Assembly (NCBI GenBank): GCA_020354645.1
Contig: CP070652.1
Coordinates: forward strand, 1,919,051-1,970,517
Source: Deltaproteobacteria bacterium
Lineage (GTDB): Bacteria > Desulfobacterota > Desulfobacteria > Desulfobacterales > G020354645
DNA length: 51,467 nucleotides
Direction: 5' to 3'
In this document: piece by piece, positions 44,785-51,467 of the stretch
Numbering within the stretch: the first letter of the stretch is position 1
Layout of the letters: the number at the start of each line of letters is the position of its first letter
The notes under the pieces: model-generated
What the model was told of the DNA's origin: nothing
Seen by the model: only the letters and a program-made list of their open reading frames with translations
Database searches by the model: none
Position numbers and translations under genes: made by a program

Positions 44785-45645
44785 TTGAAAGTTACAGCTT
44801 TGAAAAACTCAAAAGCTTTATTAATTATGCACACTTTGATCAAATTTATTTCCTGGGCCCTAATAGTTTACTTGGTGTTCTGCGGCATTTTATTTTTCGC
44901 ACAACGAAAAATGATATTCCCGAGAAATCAAATCGGGATACCACCTGGGATGACGAAAGAAATTAGTGGCTTAGAAAAAATCTGGATAACGACACCAAAC
45001 GGGCGGATTGAAACGTGGTTTTTATCCCCTACTCTAAATCGATCCGGCATGTCAACACCAGCTGTTATTTTTGCGCACGGAAATGCAGAGATCATTGACC
45101 TTTGTCCGGAAGAACTCCAGCCGTTAACCCGCATGGGGGTGGCAGTACTCCTTGTTGAATATCCTGGTTACGGACGCTCCGAAGGAACTCCTTCGCAAAA
45201 AAGTATTCGTGACGTTTTTGAGAGAGCGTATGATATGCTTGTTACCCGAAAAGACGTAGATCCGCATCGCATTATTCTTTTTGGCCGTTCCGTCGGTGGC
45301 GGCGCCGTCTGCACCCTGGCCGCACAAAGACAATCGGCGGCTCTGATACTGCAATCAAGCTTTACGAGTATCCAATCATTTGCTTCAAAATATTTTGTTC
45401 CCGGGTTTCTCGTTCGGGATCCTTTTGATAATCTATCAGTTGTAAAAAACTATGGTAAGCCAATTCTCATTTTGCATGGGAAATATGATGAAATCATCCC
45501 TATTTCTCATGGTGTCTCTCTGTACAAAGCCGCCCGAAAGGGGAAAATAGTTGTTTATGAATGCGGCCACAATGATCTCCCGCCTGACCAGAATGTTTAC
45601 TGGTATCATATTGAAAAGTTTTTAAAAGCCAGTGATATACTATAA
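44785..45645 (+). CDS. Membrane-anchored alpha/beta hydrolase (ABHD13/17-like)
   Basis: The 286-residue protein begins at TTG 44785 or ATG 44827; neither has a clear ribosome site. One membrane helix (about 17-37) precedes a hydrolase domain with IFAHGNAE, VEYPGYGRSEGTP, the nucleophile LFGRSVGGG, Asp in GKYDEIIP and the His of ECGHNDL. It resembles depalmitoylase-like ABHD13/17 and bacterial relatives of unknown substrate, facing the periplasm or cytoplasm depending on topology. Confidence 0.85.
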   Translation: MKVTALKNSKALLIMHTLIKFISWALIVYLVFCGILFFAQRKMIFPRNQIGIPPGMTKEISGLEKIWITTPNGRIETWFLSPTLNRSGMSTPAVIFAHGNAEIIDLCPEELQPLTRMGVAVLLVEYPGYGRSEGTPSQKSIRDVFERAYDMLVTRKDVDPHRIILFGRSVGGGAVCTLAAQRQSAALILQSSFTSIQSFASKYFVPGFLVRDPFDNLSVVKNYGKPILILHGKYDEIIPISHGVSLYKAARKGKIVVYECGHNDLPPDQNVYWYHIEKFLKASDIL

Positions 45646-46054
45646 AACAAGGGTTGCATCCCATAAATAAGTTGCGAAATTAATGAGGTCCCTGTATTCA
45701 AGATACAGTCCCGCTTCGGCGGGATTCCCCTGCAAGGAACTTTGCGATTTTAGATTCACTCGCTATTGCAGCGTCAACAGAAGGCTTGCAACGTTTTTGA
45801 GATTGACAACATGATCAGCCTCGTGATTTTAGCTGGCAACGGGCGCTTGTCGCACATATAGGCAACCAGCATATTGCATTAATGTTAACTAGAGGCTATA
45901 TAACCGATAGATGGGCTTAACTGGAAAGGCAGATGCCATAGCAAAACCCAGGGGTGCTGATCGAGCATTTTGTGGCCAAAAAACACCCCTCCGACGAACT
46001 GCTTTACGCCGTTGTTTTTCAGAACGACATTTTGATAACCGCCCCAATTAGCCG
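45646..46054. other. 409-bp intergenic region with hairpins and a coding trace
   Basis: Two adjacent perfect hairpins lie at 45692-45708 (CTGTAT/ATACAG) and 45709-45724 (TCCCGC/GCGGGA with TTCG loop). A frame open from 45942 to 46082 ends inside the TPR gene and reads GVLIEHFVAKKHPSDELLYAV then VVFQNDILITAPIS. This looks like the tail of a lost protein I cannot name. Confidence 0.4.
45692..45724. terminator. Tandem hairpins after the hydrolase gene
   Basis: Two abutting stems of six base pairs, the second closed by a UUCG tetraloop, lie 47 bases after the hydrolase stop. There is no T-run, so this could be a terminator of poor type or an RNA-stabilising end. Confidence 0.4.
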
Positions 46055-46825
46055 ATGCTGCCAGAGATTCAAAAAACAATAACGGAAGGTTGCGATTATT
46101 TAAAAGCCCAGCGCTTTGATAAAGCAATTGAAGTATTCACCAAGGTTCTGCATGCAAAACCAGCGGATGAGAAGGTTTTGAATTATCTCGGACTGGCCTG
46201 GAACGGTAAAGGTGATTTTGATAGAGCCATATATTATTTTAAAGAAGCTTTGCAGATTAATCCAGATTTCTCCGAAGCCTATTTCAATCGCGGCAATGCC
46301 TGGGATAACAAAGGGGAACCTGAGCGGGCTATTTCCGATTACAGCACAGTCCTGCGAAAACGGCCGGCTAACGAAAACGCTTATTTCTGCCGAGGACAAT
46401 CCTATGTCAGCATGGGTGATTATGAAAAGGCGATCTCCGACTTTGACAAAGCGCTGAATATAAACCCAAACCTTGTAGATGCCTATTTCGTCCGCGGTTT
46501 TGTCCGAATGAAGACAGGTGATCACTCGAGCGCAATCAAGGATCTCAACAAATCAATTGACCTGGATCCCCATGATGCAGATGCTCACCTCAATCGAGGG
46601 ATTTCAAAGGTCAAGTTAGGGGATCTCGACGGGGCTATTGCTGATTTCAGTTTAGCGACGAAAATAAATCCCTATCTGGCATTTGCCTATTACAACCGCG
46701 GTATTGGACTGGCCCAAAAGGGTCTTTTTCAGGAAGCCTTGGCAGACGCCAGTAAGGCACTAGAGTTGGATCCCCTCGATAGGCGTTATCAAATGCTTGT
46801 CGATTCATTGGAACTCAAAATTTAA
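46055..46825 (+). CDS. TPR-repeat protein
   Basis: The 256-residue protein is built of about seven TPR units of 34 residues, each with the LxxLGLAWNGKGDFDRAIYYFKEALQINPDF or AYFNRGNAWDNKGEPERAISDYS pattern. It has no signal peptide, so it is probably a cytoplasmic scaffold for protein contacts. The last bases overlap the end of the convergent NUDIX gene by 11. Confidence 0.88.
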   Translation: MLPEIQKTITEGCDYLKAQRFDKAIEVFTKVLHAKPADEKVLNYLGLAWNGKGDFDRAIYYFKEALQINPDFSEAYFNRGNAWDNKGEPERAISDYSTVLRKRPANENAYFCRGQSYVSMGDYEKAISDFDKALNINPNLVDAYFVRGFVRMKTGDHSSAIKDLNKSIDLDPHDADAHLNRGISKVKLGDLDGAIADFSLATKINPYLAFAYYNRGIGLAQKGLFQEALADASKALELDPLDRRYQMLVDSLELKI

Positions 46826-47258
46826 AAAGCTGATTTAATACTTCCACCGTCTTCTTACTGACTTTTAGGCTATTCAGCTCCCCTGATGAAACCCAGCGGG
46901 CCTCAAGGGCATCATCCCCCGGCGTTGGTTTTCCGGTCACATAATCAGCAATAAAATCGACGATCACGTAATGAAAACGGATGCGATTCATCTCATCGTA
47001 TTCAATGTGGTCAAATGTAAAAACGGGATCCCGAGCCCGGATAGTAATACCGGTTTCTTCTTTAATCTCTCGCTCCGCAGCCCTGGTCATTGATTCACCC
47101 AATCTCACTTTACCACCGGGAATGGCCCATACATCTTCCGAAGGAGCTTTGCCGCGGCGAACGAGTAAAACCTTGTCATCTTTAAAAACAATGGCCCCTA
47201 CAGCCACTCGCGGCTGATCAGGATAGCCATCTTCCGGTTTTGAATCAGTGTCAGACAT
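46815..47258 (-). CDS. NUDIX hydrolase
   Basis: The 147-residue protein has a full Nudix box: Gly49, Glu55, Arg63-Glu64 and Glu67-Glu68 (GKVRLGESMTRAAEREIKEE, then TG). The domain start RVAVGAIVFKDDKVLLVRRGKAP and the tail are typical of ADP-ribose or (8-oxo-)dGTP pyrophosphatase relatives. Substrate not readable. It converges on the TPR gene. Confidence 0.92.
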   Translation of the reverse strand: MSDTDSKPEDGYPDQPRVAVGAIVFKDDKVLLVRRGKAPSEDVWAIPGGKVRLGESMTRAAEREIKEETGITIRARDPVFTFDHIEYDEMNRIRFHYVIVDFIADYVTGKPTPGDDALEARWVSSGELNSLKVSKKTVEVLNQLFKF

Positions 47259-47421
47259 TCAAACTTTTCTTTCTATGTGAATACTTTTTATATGAATTTA
47301 TTTTAAGCGAAAAGATTGCGAAACCGAATTATATAGCTTTTTAATTACACACGAAATTACGCCGGTCAATAACAGGTTGCGGCTTATTGTTTGGAACACA
47401 AAATGGGGATGTTTTGAGTAC

Positions 47422-47450
47422 TTGACAAGTATAGCGTAAAACCGTATTTT
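47422..47450 (+). promoter_or_regulatory. Candidate sigma-70 promoter before repeat copy A
   Basis: TTGACA (47422-47427), a 17-base spacer and TATTTT (47445-47450). The predicted start falls at the left edge of the repeat, so the element could be transcribed as a leader of the aminotransferase gene or as a short RNA. Confidence 0.45.
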
Positions 47451-47455
47451 CCCAT

Positions 47456-47544
47456 ATCTTGGCCGGTTCGCTTCCCTGCAAGCCCCGCCTTTTCTTTAAG
47501 GGGGTCTGTCTTAAGGATCGGGGCAATTTTTGCGACCACAAGAT
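47456..47544 (+). repeat. 89-bp dispersed element, copy A
   Basis: Same element as 9970-10058 in the opposite orientation. The ends are inverted (ATCTTG ... CAAGAT). Inside, GCCCCG (47482-47487) pairs with CGGGGC (47519-47524) and TCTTTAAG with CTTAAGGA, followed by AATTTTT, so this copy could act as an intrinsic terminator or attenuator on the plus strand. It lies 143 bp before the aminotransferase gene. Confidence 0.7.
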
Positions 47545-47686
47545 GCGGGGTTATCGCCTGCACTATCCAGCAACGGCAACTGCCTTACAATTTGCCGCTT
47601 GGTGTCACGGGTTTCATAACTTTATTGCTCGCCGGCCTGCGGGGAGCTACACTGGCTGAATAATCTCGCCTTCTGAAAGGAGACCC

Positions 47687-48829
47687 ATGCAAATTAACTC
47701 AAAACTTCCGGATGTAGGCGTAACTATTTTCTCGGTAATGACGAAACTTTCCAATGATCATGGTGCTTATAATCTTTCTCAGGGATTTCCTGATTTCGAC
47801 GTCAACCCGGCTTTGATTGAACTGGTTGACAAATATATGCGCAGGGGAAGCAACCAGTACGCGCCGATGCAGGGAGTACCGATCCTCCGCGAACAAATAG
47901 CGGAAAAGTTCTCAAATTTGTATGGCGTCGATTATAATCCAGAGACAGAAATTACCGTAACATCCGGAGCAACGGAAGCATTATTTGCTGCCATCACCGC
48001 TGTGGTCAAACCGGACGATGAGGTTATCGTATTTGAACCAGCCTATGATGCATACGTACCGGTGATCCAGCTATGCGGAGGAATTCCGAAATACCTCGAA
48101 ATGAAATTTCCGGAATACCGCATCGACTGGGATGAAGTAAAAGATACCATAACGGAAAAAACCAGACTCATCATTTTGAATACCCCCCATAATCCCACTG
48201 GAACGGTGCTGTCAGCTGAAGATATTGCAGCCTTGATTGAAGTTGTCCATAGCACAAATCTGTTTATAGTTAGTGATGAAGTCTACGAACATATCATTTT
48301 CGACAATTTAACCCATCAAAGCCTGTCGCGGTATCCCGAACTTGTGGAAAGGAGTTTTGTAATCAGCTCGTTCGGCAAAACCTATCATTCGACCGGTTGG
48401 AAAATTGGATACTGCCTGGCACCGGCACCGCTTAATAAAGAATTGCAGCGGATACATCAGTTCTTAACATTTGCTTCAAATACACCGATTCAATTCGCTT
48501 ATGCTGAATTCATGCAACAAAAGGATATTTACCTAAATCTCGCGTCCTTTTATCAAAAAAAACGCGATTATTTTCAATCACTGATTGAAACATCAAGATT
48601 CAAGATTTTGCCCTGTATGGGAACCTACTTTCAAATACTCGATTATTCAACTATTTCAAATGAATCCGATGTCGAGTTTGCAAAGCGATTGACAATTGAA
48701 AAGGGAGTGGCGTCAATTCCGCCTTCGGTTTTTTACCGGCATGGAGATGATCACAAAGTGTTACGATTTTGTTTTGCAAAAAAAGACGAAACACTGAAAA
48801 AAGCGGCTGAGATACTATGCGAGATTTAA
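47687..48829 (+). CDS. PLP aminotransferase, methionine/kynurenine type (YbdL-like)
   Basis: The 380-residue fold-type-I aminotransferase has YNLSQGFPDFDVNPAL (substrate front), NQYAPMQGVPILREQIAEK, TVTSGATEALFAAI (PLP phosphate), LNTPHNPTG, VSDEVYEHI and the Schiff-base Lys231 in SSFGKTYHSTGWKIGY. It resembles YbdL/MtnE-type enzymes that transaminate methionine with broad oxo-acid acceptors. Such genes are often followed by an omega-amidase (YafV) that hydrolyses the alpha-ketoglutaramate or KMTB amide formed; here that partner is broken. AAGGAG lies before the ATG. Confidence 0.93.
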   Translation: MQINSKLPDVGVTIFSVMTKLSNDHGAYNLSQGFPDFDVNPALIELVDKYMRRGSNQYAPMQGVPILREQIAEKFSNLYGVDYNPETEITVTSGATEALFAAITAVVKPDDEVIVFEPAYDAYVPVIQLCGGIPKYLEMKFPEYRIDWDEVKDTITEKTRLIILNTPHNPTGTVLSAEDIAALIEVVHSTNLFIVSDEVYEHIIFDNLTHQSLSRYPELVERSFVISSFGKTYHSTGWKIGYCLAPAPLNKELQRIHQFLTFASNTPIQFAYAEFMQQKDIYLNLASFYQKKRDYFQSLIETSRFKILPCMGTYFQILDYSTISNESDVEFAKRLTIEKGVASIPPSVFYRHGDDHKVLRFCFAKKDETLKKAAEILCEI

Positions 48830-49063
48830 AGATTACTTTGTTATGTGGTTGGGGTGAATCGCATGGTGAATCGCATAGGGATCGACGAGAACGATCTTTC
48901 TTATAGCGGTGATTCATCCCTGATTGATCCGACCGGCAGCGTCCTATTCCAAAAGAGTGATGAACCATTTATATACGTCCGAATTTTATCTTATCAGCCA
49001 TTGGAAGAGTATAGAAACTCTTTGTCGGCTTGGATGGATGCGGATCAGTTAACCATCCGATAA
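48817..49063 (+). pseudogene. Broken omega-amidase (YafV/Nit2-type nitrilase) gene
   Basis: ATG 48817, overlapping the aminotransferase stop, starts MRDLKITLL, the usual N-terminus of YafV-type carbon-nitrogen hydrolases. The frame then breaks. From about 48845 another frame gives the family C-terminus: VGVNR...IGIDENDLSYSGDSSLIDPTGSVL and EYRNSLSAWMDADQLTIR. About 170-190 central codons, including the Glu-Lys-Cys triad, are missing. A perfect 12-bp tandem duplication (48853-48864 and 48865-48876) adds four residues at the junction. It is an internal-deletion pseudogene. Confidence 0.75.
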
Positions 49064-49066
49064 AGG

Positions 49067-49102
49067 CTGGTTTGCGGGTGAAAAGCCTGTCAGACAAACC
49101 AG
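49067..49102. terminator. Hairpin after the aminotransferase/omega-amidase unit
   Basis: CTGGTTTG (49067-49074) pairs with CAAACCAG (49095-49102) over a 20-base loop that can itself pair partly. There is no T-run. Confidence 0.4.
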
Positions 49103-49126
49103 TATGAAAATATATGAGGAACCAAA

Positions 49127-49292
49127 ATGACCTTCAGTAATATATTCGCAATAAAAAGGTCTGGCTTACAAAATTTTATACGACCCTTTGGCGTTGGCAG
49201 ATGTAAAAGGATATTTATCGGAAGGAGTTTTTATAACCAGTTCAAGTGTTCCGGATAATGCAACTGTAACTGATGTCAGGGCAGTCGGATAG
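49127..49292 (+). pseudogene. Frameshifted small ORF
   Basis: ATG 49127 follows GAGGA by six bases. In that frame it runs 43 codons. The protein-like signal switches frame at an A5 run (49153-49157). Removing one A would give MTFSNIFAIKGLAYKILYDP, then LALADVKGYLSEGVFITSS and a TAG at 49290. It is an unknown short protein, or the fragment of a larger gene, broken by a homopolymer slip or a sequencing error. Confidence 0.3.
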
Positions 49293-49366
49293 ACGTTTCA
49301 CTTTTCGAAACTAAAGCCGGTTCGGGCCCGTTGTTTGTGAATATTAATATTTTCGGTGAGGATTGA

Positions 49367-50998
49367 TTAATTTTGTTTCTGGAGCCAATATGGATTTATA
49401 AGGTCTTCAAAAATAGTCATCGCAGCCTCGGCTCCCTGACCTGATGCCGTAACGATCTGTTTGTAACCGCCTTCCACATCTCCGGCTGAATATACGCCGG
49501 GGATGTTGGTTCTGTGTTTTGCATCACGTTTGATATAACCATCCGCTGTCAGTTCCACGCCGAGTTTGGTGGCCAGTTCAACGGCCGGCTCATACCCTAT
49601 CGCCACAAACACACCGACAACCTTTAAAGTTGAGGTTTCATTGGTCTGGTTGTTGACGATCAAGATTTCTTCAACCCGTTCTTTTCCCCGGATCTCCTTA
49701 ATCTCTGTGTTCCACAAAACAGGTATGTTCGTCTTAAACAGCTGCTTGGTTAGAAAATCTTGCGCCCGCAAGTTATCCCGCCGGTGAATCAGTATAACAT
49801 CGCAACCGATATGATGCAGGTGCAGCGCTTCGGTTACCGCACTGTTGCCGCCACCAATCATAACAACCTTTTTCCCCTTGAACAACGGTCCGTCACAAGT
49901 GCTGCAGTAACTGATTCCTCTTCCCGCCAGCCGTGATTCACCCGGCACGCCAAGATGTTTGTGACGCGCACCGGTGGCAAGGAGAACGGTTTTGGTTTGG
50001 AATTTCCGGCGATTGGTCGTCACCGTGATGGGATTCCCTGGCACCACATCGATGACCGCTTCTCCTGGAAATATTTGAACATATTGGAGCGCATGGCTGA
50101 CCATAATGTCCACCAAAGTTTTACCACCGACCTGGGTGAAACCAGGATAATTCTCGACAATCGGCGTTGTGGCGACCTGTCCTCCCAAAGCCTCCCGCTC
50201 AATAATTGCTGTTTTTAATCCACTGCGGACCGCATAGATGCCGGCTGTTAAACCCGCTGGACCCCCACCGATTATTACCAGATCTGATTCGACGAGCTCA
50301 GCATCGCTTTCTGGTATAAAAATGGTTTCAGGAGCCAGTTTCAAGAGTGACAGGGCAAAAACTTCTTCGGTTTGGGCGCCCTGAGCAATAAGTACGTCGT
50401 TGGCAAAGGTCTGAGGTACGCTATGTGCGGAATATTGATCCGCCAGTTCCGGTTCACATTGGATGTCGATGATTTCCAGTGAAATGAGATTCGACTTTTC
50501 GATGGCTGCTTTAACAGCATTGACGGCCTGTTGAGGGCAATAAGGGCAGGTTGCACTGACAAAAACTTTGATGTTTCTGGGTGCATCTATTTTGTTTATG
50601 ACTTTGAGGGACTGCTCGCTCAAATTGCTTTGACCAAGCCCGACCATTATGAGCGTTTCAAGAAAAGTCCGGCCTTCTTCACCGAGTGGGGCACCAAGCC
50701 ACCGAATAGAAATCCGTTCGGGGGCGATAAGCAATGTCGGCGATCTATCCACATTCCATTTTTGGGCCAGCTCATGATCCAGATCAAATTCTTTGAAAGT
50801 TACTTTTGGCGTGAGCTCACGGAAGGCCCTTACAATCTGCCTGTTTGTCTGAGCAAAAACATCGTCCATCCCCTTTTGCGTAAACATATAAATCGGGATA
50901 TCATTCGGTAATTGCTCAAATGTCTGCCTTAACTGGCGCATAAAATTTTCATCTGCCACTTCTCGCGTCCGGGGGTCAGCATCCATCGGATATTCCAA
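49367..50998 (-). CDS. Glutaredoxin-like/thioredoxin reductase fusion (AhpF/PDO-TrxR type)
   Basis: The 543-residue protein starts at TTG 50998 (GGAGG seven bases before). Residues about 18-225 form two thioredoxin-fold units. The first has lost CxxC; the second keeps C151-P-Y-C154. From about 238 comes a thioredoxin reductase: GGGPAG (244-249) for FAD, C365-S-T-C368 redox pair, the NAD(P)H loop MIGGGNSAVTE and VYSAGDVEGG. This is the AhpF/protein-disulfide-oxidoreductase-reductase fusion design, passing electrons from NAD(P)H to peroxiredoxins or disulfides in the cytoplasm. No ahpC gene is adjacent. Confidence 0.93.
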   Translation of the reverse strand: MEYPMDADPRTREVADENFMRQLRQTFEQLPNDIPIYMFTQKGMDDVFAQTNRQIVRAFRELTPKVTFKEFDLDHELAQKWNVDRSPTLLIAPERISIRWLGAPLGEEGRTFLETLIMVGLGQSNLSEQSLKVINKIDAPRNIKVFVSATCPYCPQQAVNAVKAAIEKSNLISLEIIDIQCEPELADQYSAHSVPQTFANDVLIAQGAQTEEVFALSLLKLAPETIFIPESDAELVESDLVIIGGGPAGLTAGIYAVRSGLKTAIIEREALGGQVATTPIVENYPGFTQVGGKTLVDIMVSHALQYVQIFPGEAVIDVVPGNPITVTTNRRKFQTKTVLLATGARHKHLGVPGESRLAGRGISYCSTCDGPLFKGKKVVMIGGGNSAVTEALHLHHIGCDVILIHRRDNLRAQDFLTKQLFKTNIPVLWNTEIKEIRGKERVEEILIVNNQTNETSTLKVVGVFVAIGYEPAVELATKLGVELTADGYIKRDAKHRTNIPGVYSAGDVEGGYKQIVTASGQGAEAAMTIFEDLINPYWLQKQN

Positions 50999-51467
50999 AA
51001 TACTCCCTCCTTAGCCGAAAGTTTCAGCATCTATTCTGTGTTGATCGATTGAGCGAGATCGAATTACTTAACCGATACGGTTGAATTCTAAACTAGAACT
51101 GGTTTCAAAACCTGTTTTGTACCAATTTTGAGAACTTCCGTCCAAAAGCGCTTGGCGAAGCGCAGCGCGTGTCCCGCCTGAGTCTGATCAGACGAAGGCG
51201 GATAAAATCTTGAACTGTTTGAGGGCCTTCGCCCGAGCTTTCAAGATTTAGCGCAGCCAGCTTAGCGCTTTTCAATCCGCCAAAGATCTATGGCGGATAA
51301 AAAGGCGCAAACCGGTGAAAACGAGGTTTTGAAACTGCTTCCAATAATTTTAATTATGAAATCCAAAAGTGTCAACTGTGGTCGCGATCGGTTAATCGGC
51401 TATTTACGATGTTTCTCAAAATAATTTTCCGATAAAGGGTTACGTTTAAGTCGGCCCGAACGAAGGG
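50999..51467. other. 469-bp intergenic region with a nested inverted-repeat element
   Basis: Apart from the upstream sequence of the reductase fusion it consists mainly of the nested inverted repeat at 51102-51335. I see no gene up to the window edge. Confidence 0.6.
51102..51335. repeat. 234-bp nested inverted-repeat (MITE-like) element
   Basis: Terminal arms GTTTCAAAACCT (51102-51113) and AGGTTTTGAAAC (51324-51335) are perfect inverses. Inside lie AAAAGCGCT (51144-51152)/AGCGCTTTT (51264-51272) and AAATCTTGAA (51205-51214)/TTCAAGATTT (51240-51249). There is also a palindrome 51174-51201 centred on TCTGATCAGA and a hairpin ATCCGCCA/TGGCGGAT (51275-51298). No transposase is encoded, so it is a non-autonomous element or a large structured RNA. 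Confidence 0.65.

Larger units (their letters stand above)
47259..47686. other. 428-bp intergenic region with promoter-like site and repeat copy A
   Basis: It holds a promoter-like site (47422-47450) and the 89-bp element copy A (47456-47544). Open frames here look accidental and overlap the repeat. The ribosome site AAGGAG of the aminotransferase is at its end. Confidence 0.6.

Noticed and set aside
47341..47659. Open frames on both strands in the gap before the aminotransferase
   Set aside because: They fall on the 89-bp repeat and promoter-like site and have no protein-like signal.
1..51467. CRISPR array, prophage or insertion sequence
   Set aside because: No regularly spaced direct repeats, phage structural genes, integrases or transposases were seen; the mobile-like signals are non-coding repeats only.

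Overview
The window looks like chromosomal DNA of an anaerobic deltaproteobacterium, most likely a Desulfobacterales-type Desulfobacterota. This is inferred from gene content and was not tested by any search. The content is a tungsten aldehyde:ferredoxin oxidoreductase with its MoaD-like partner, a TRAP uptake system, QueH-type queuosine synthesis, a MuiA-type protein, bactofilins, and small proteins with the RRSGxDRR motif. There is one tRNA gene. I see no rRNA, CRISPR array, prophage or intact insertion sequence.

Layout. 1-3.3 kb: a small unknown protein, the AOR/MoaD pair and a 560-bp stretch with decayed coding traces. 3.3-10 kb: muiA-like gene, a HAMP membrane protein with a structured leader, a C-terminally truncated ilvD-family gene divergent from an HpaI-type aldolase, a secreted nuclease and an RRSGxDRR protein. 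10-17.5 kb: tRNA-Leu(UAA), a Rossmann protein, a maf-yggS-queH operon, an M48/TPR membrane protease, a crotonase and an EamA transporter. 17.5-26.9 kb, minus strand: ATP-grasp, dNTPase, UPF0280, LapA, MutS and an AMIN-amidase, then Mut7-C and DnaJ-like genes. 27-31.8 kb: a tightly coupled AmmeMemoRadiSam operon. 31.9-36.6 kb, minus strand: TRAP transporter, a peptidase-MA protein and two bactofilins. 37.1-41.7 kb: an exported protein-isoaspartyl methyltransferase, a second polytopic spermidine-synthase-like protein, a DUF6504-like protein and a YheT hydrolase. 41.7-51 kb: ferritin-like protein, USP, zinc ribbon, nucleoside transporter, hydrolase, TPR, NUDIX, methionine-type aminotransferase with a wrecked omega-amidase behind it, and a glutaredoxin/thioredoxin-reductase fusion.

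The most interesting system is the AmmeMemoRadiSam operon. A MEMO1-AMMECR1 fusion with a Sec-type signal, a polytopic spermidine-synthase-like protein lacking the usual catalytic aspartate motif, and a radical SAM enzyme with a Tat-type signal overlap one another by 17 and 38 bases. This suggests a cell-envelope version of a poorly understood protein-modification or metal-linked system. About 9 kb away an exported isoaspartyl methyltransferase precedes a second polytopic spermidine-synthase-like protein.

Non-coding signals include an 89-bp element present twice (9970-10058 and 47456-47544, ungapped, about 80% identical by eye). There is also a candidate minus-strand small RNA at about 6058-6146, a nested inverted-repeat element at 51102-51335, a run of four hairpins at 16484-16587 and a 19-bp palindrome before the ferritin-like gene. 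Several genes show decay: ilvD family (3' truncation), amidase (in-frame TGA before its natural C-terminus), omega-amidase (internal deletion plus a 12-bp tandem duplication), and a frameshifted small ORF near 49.1 kb.
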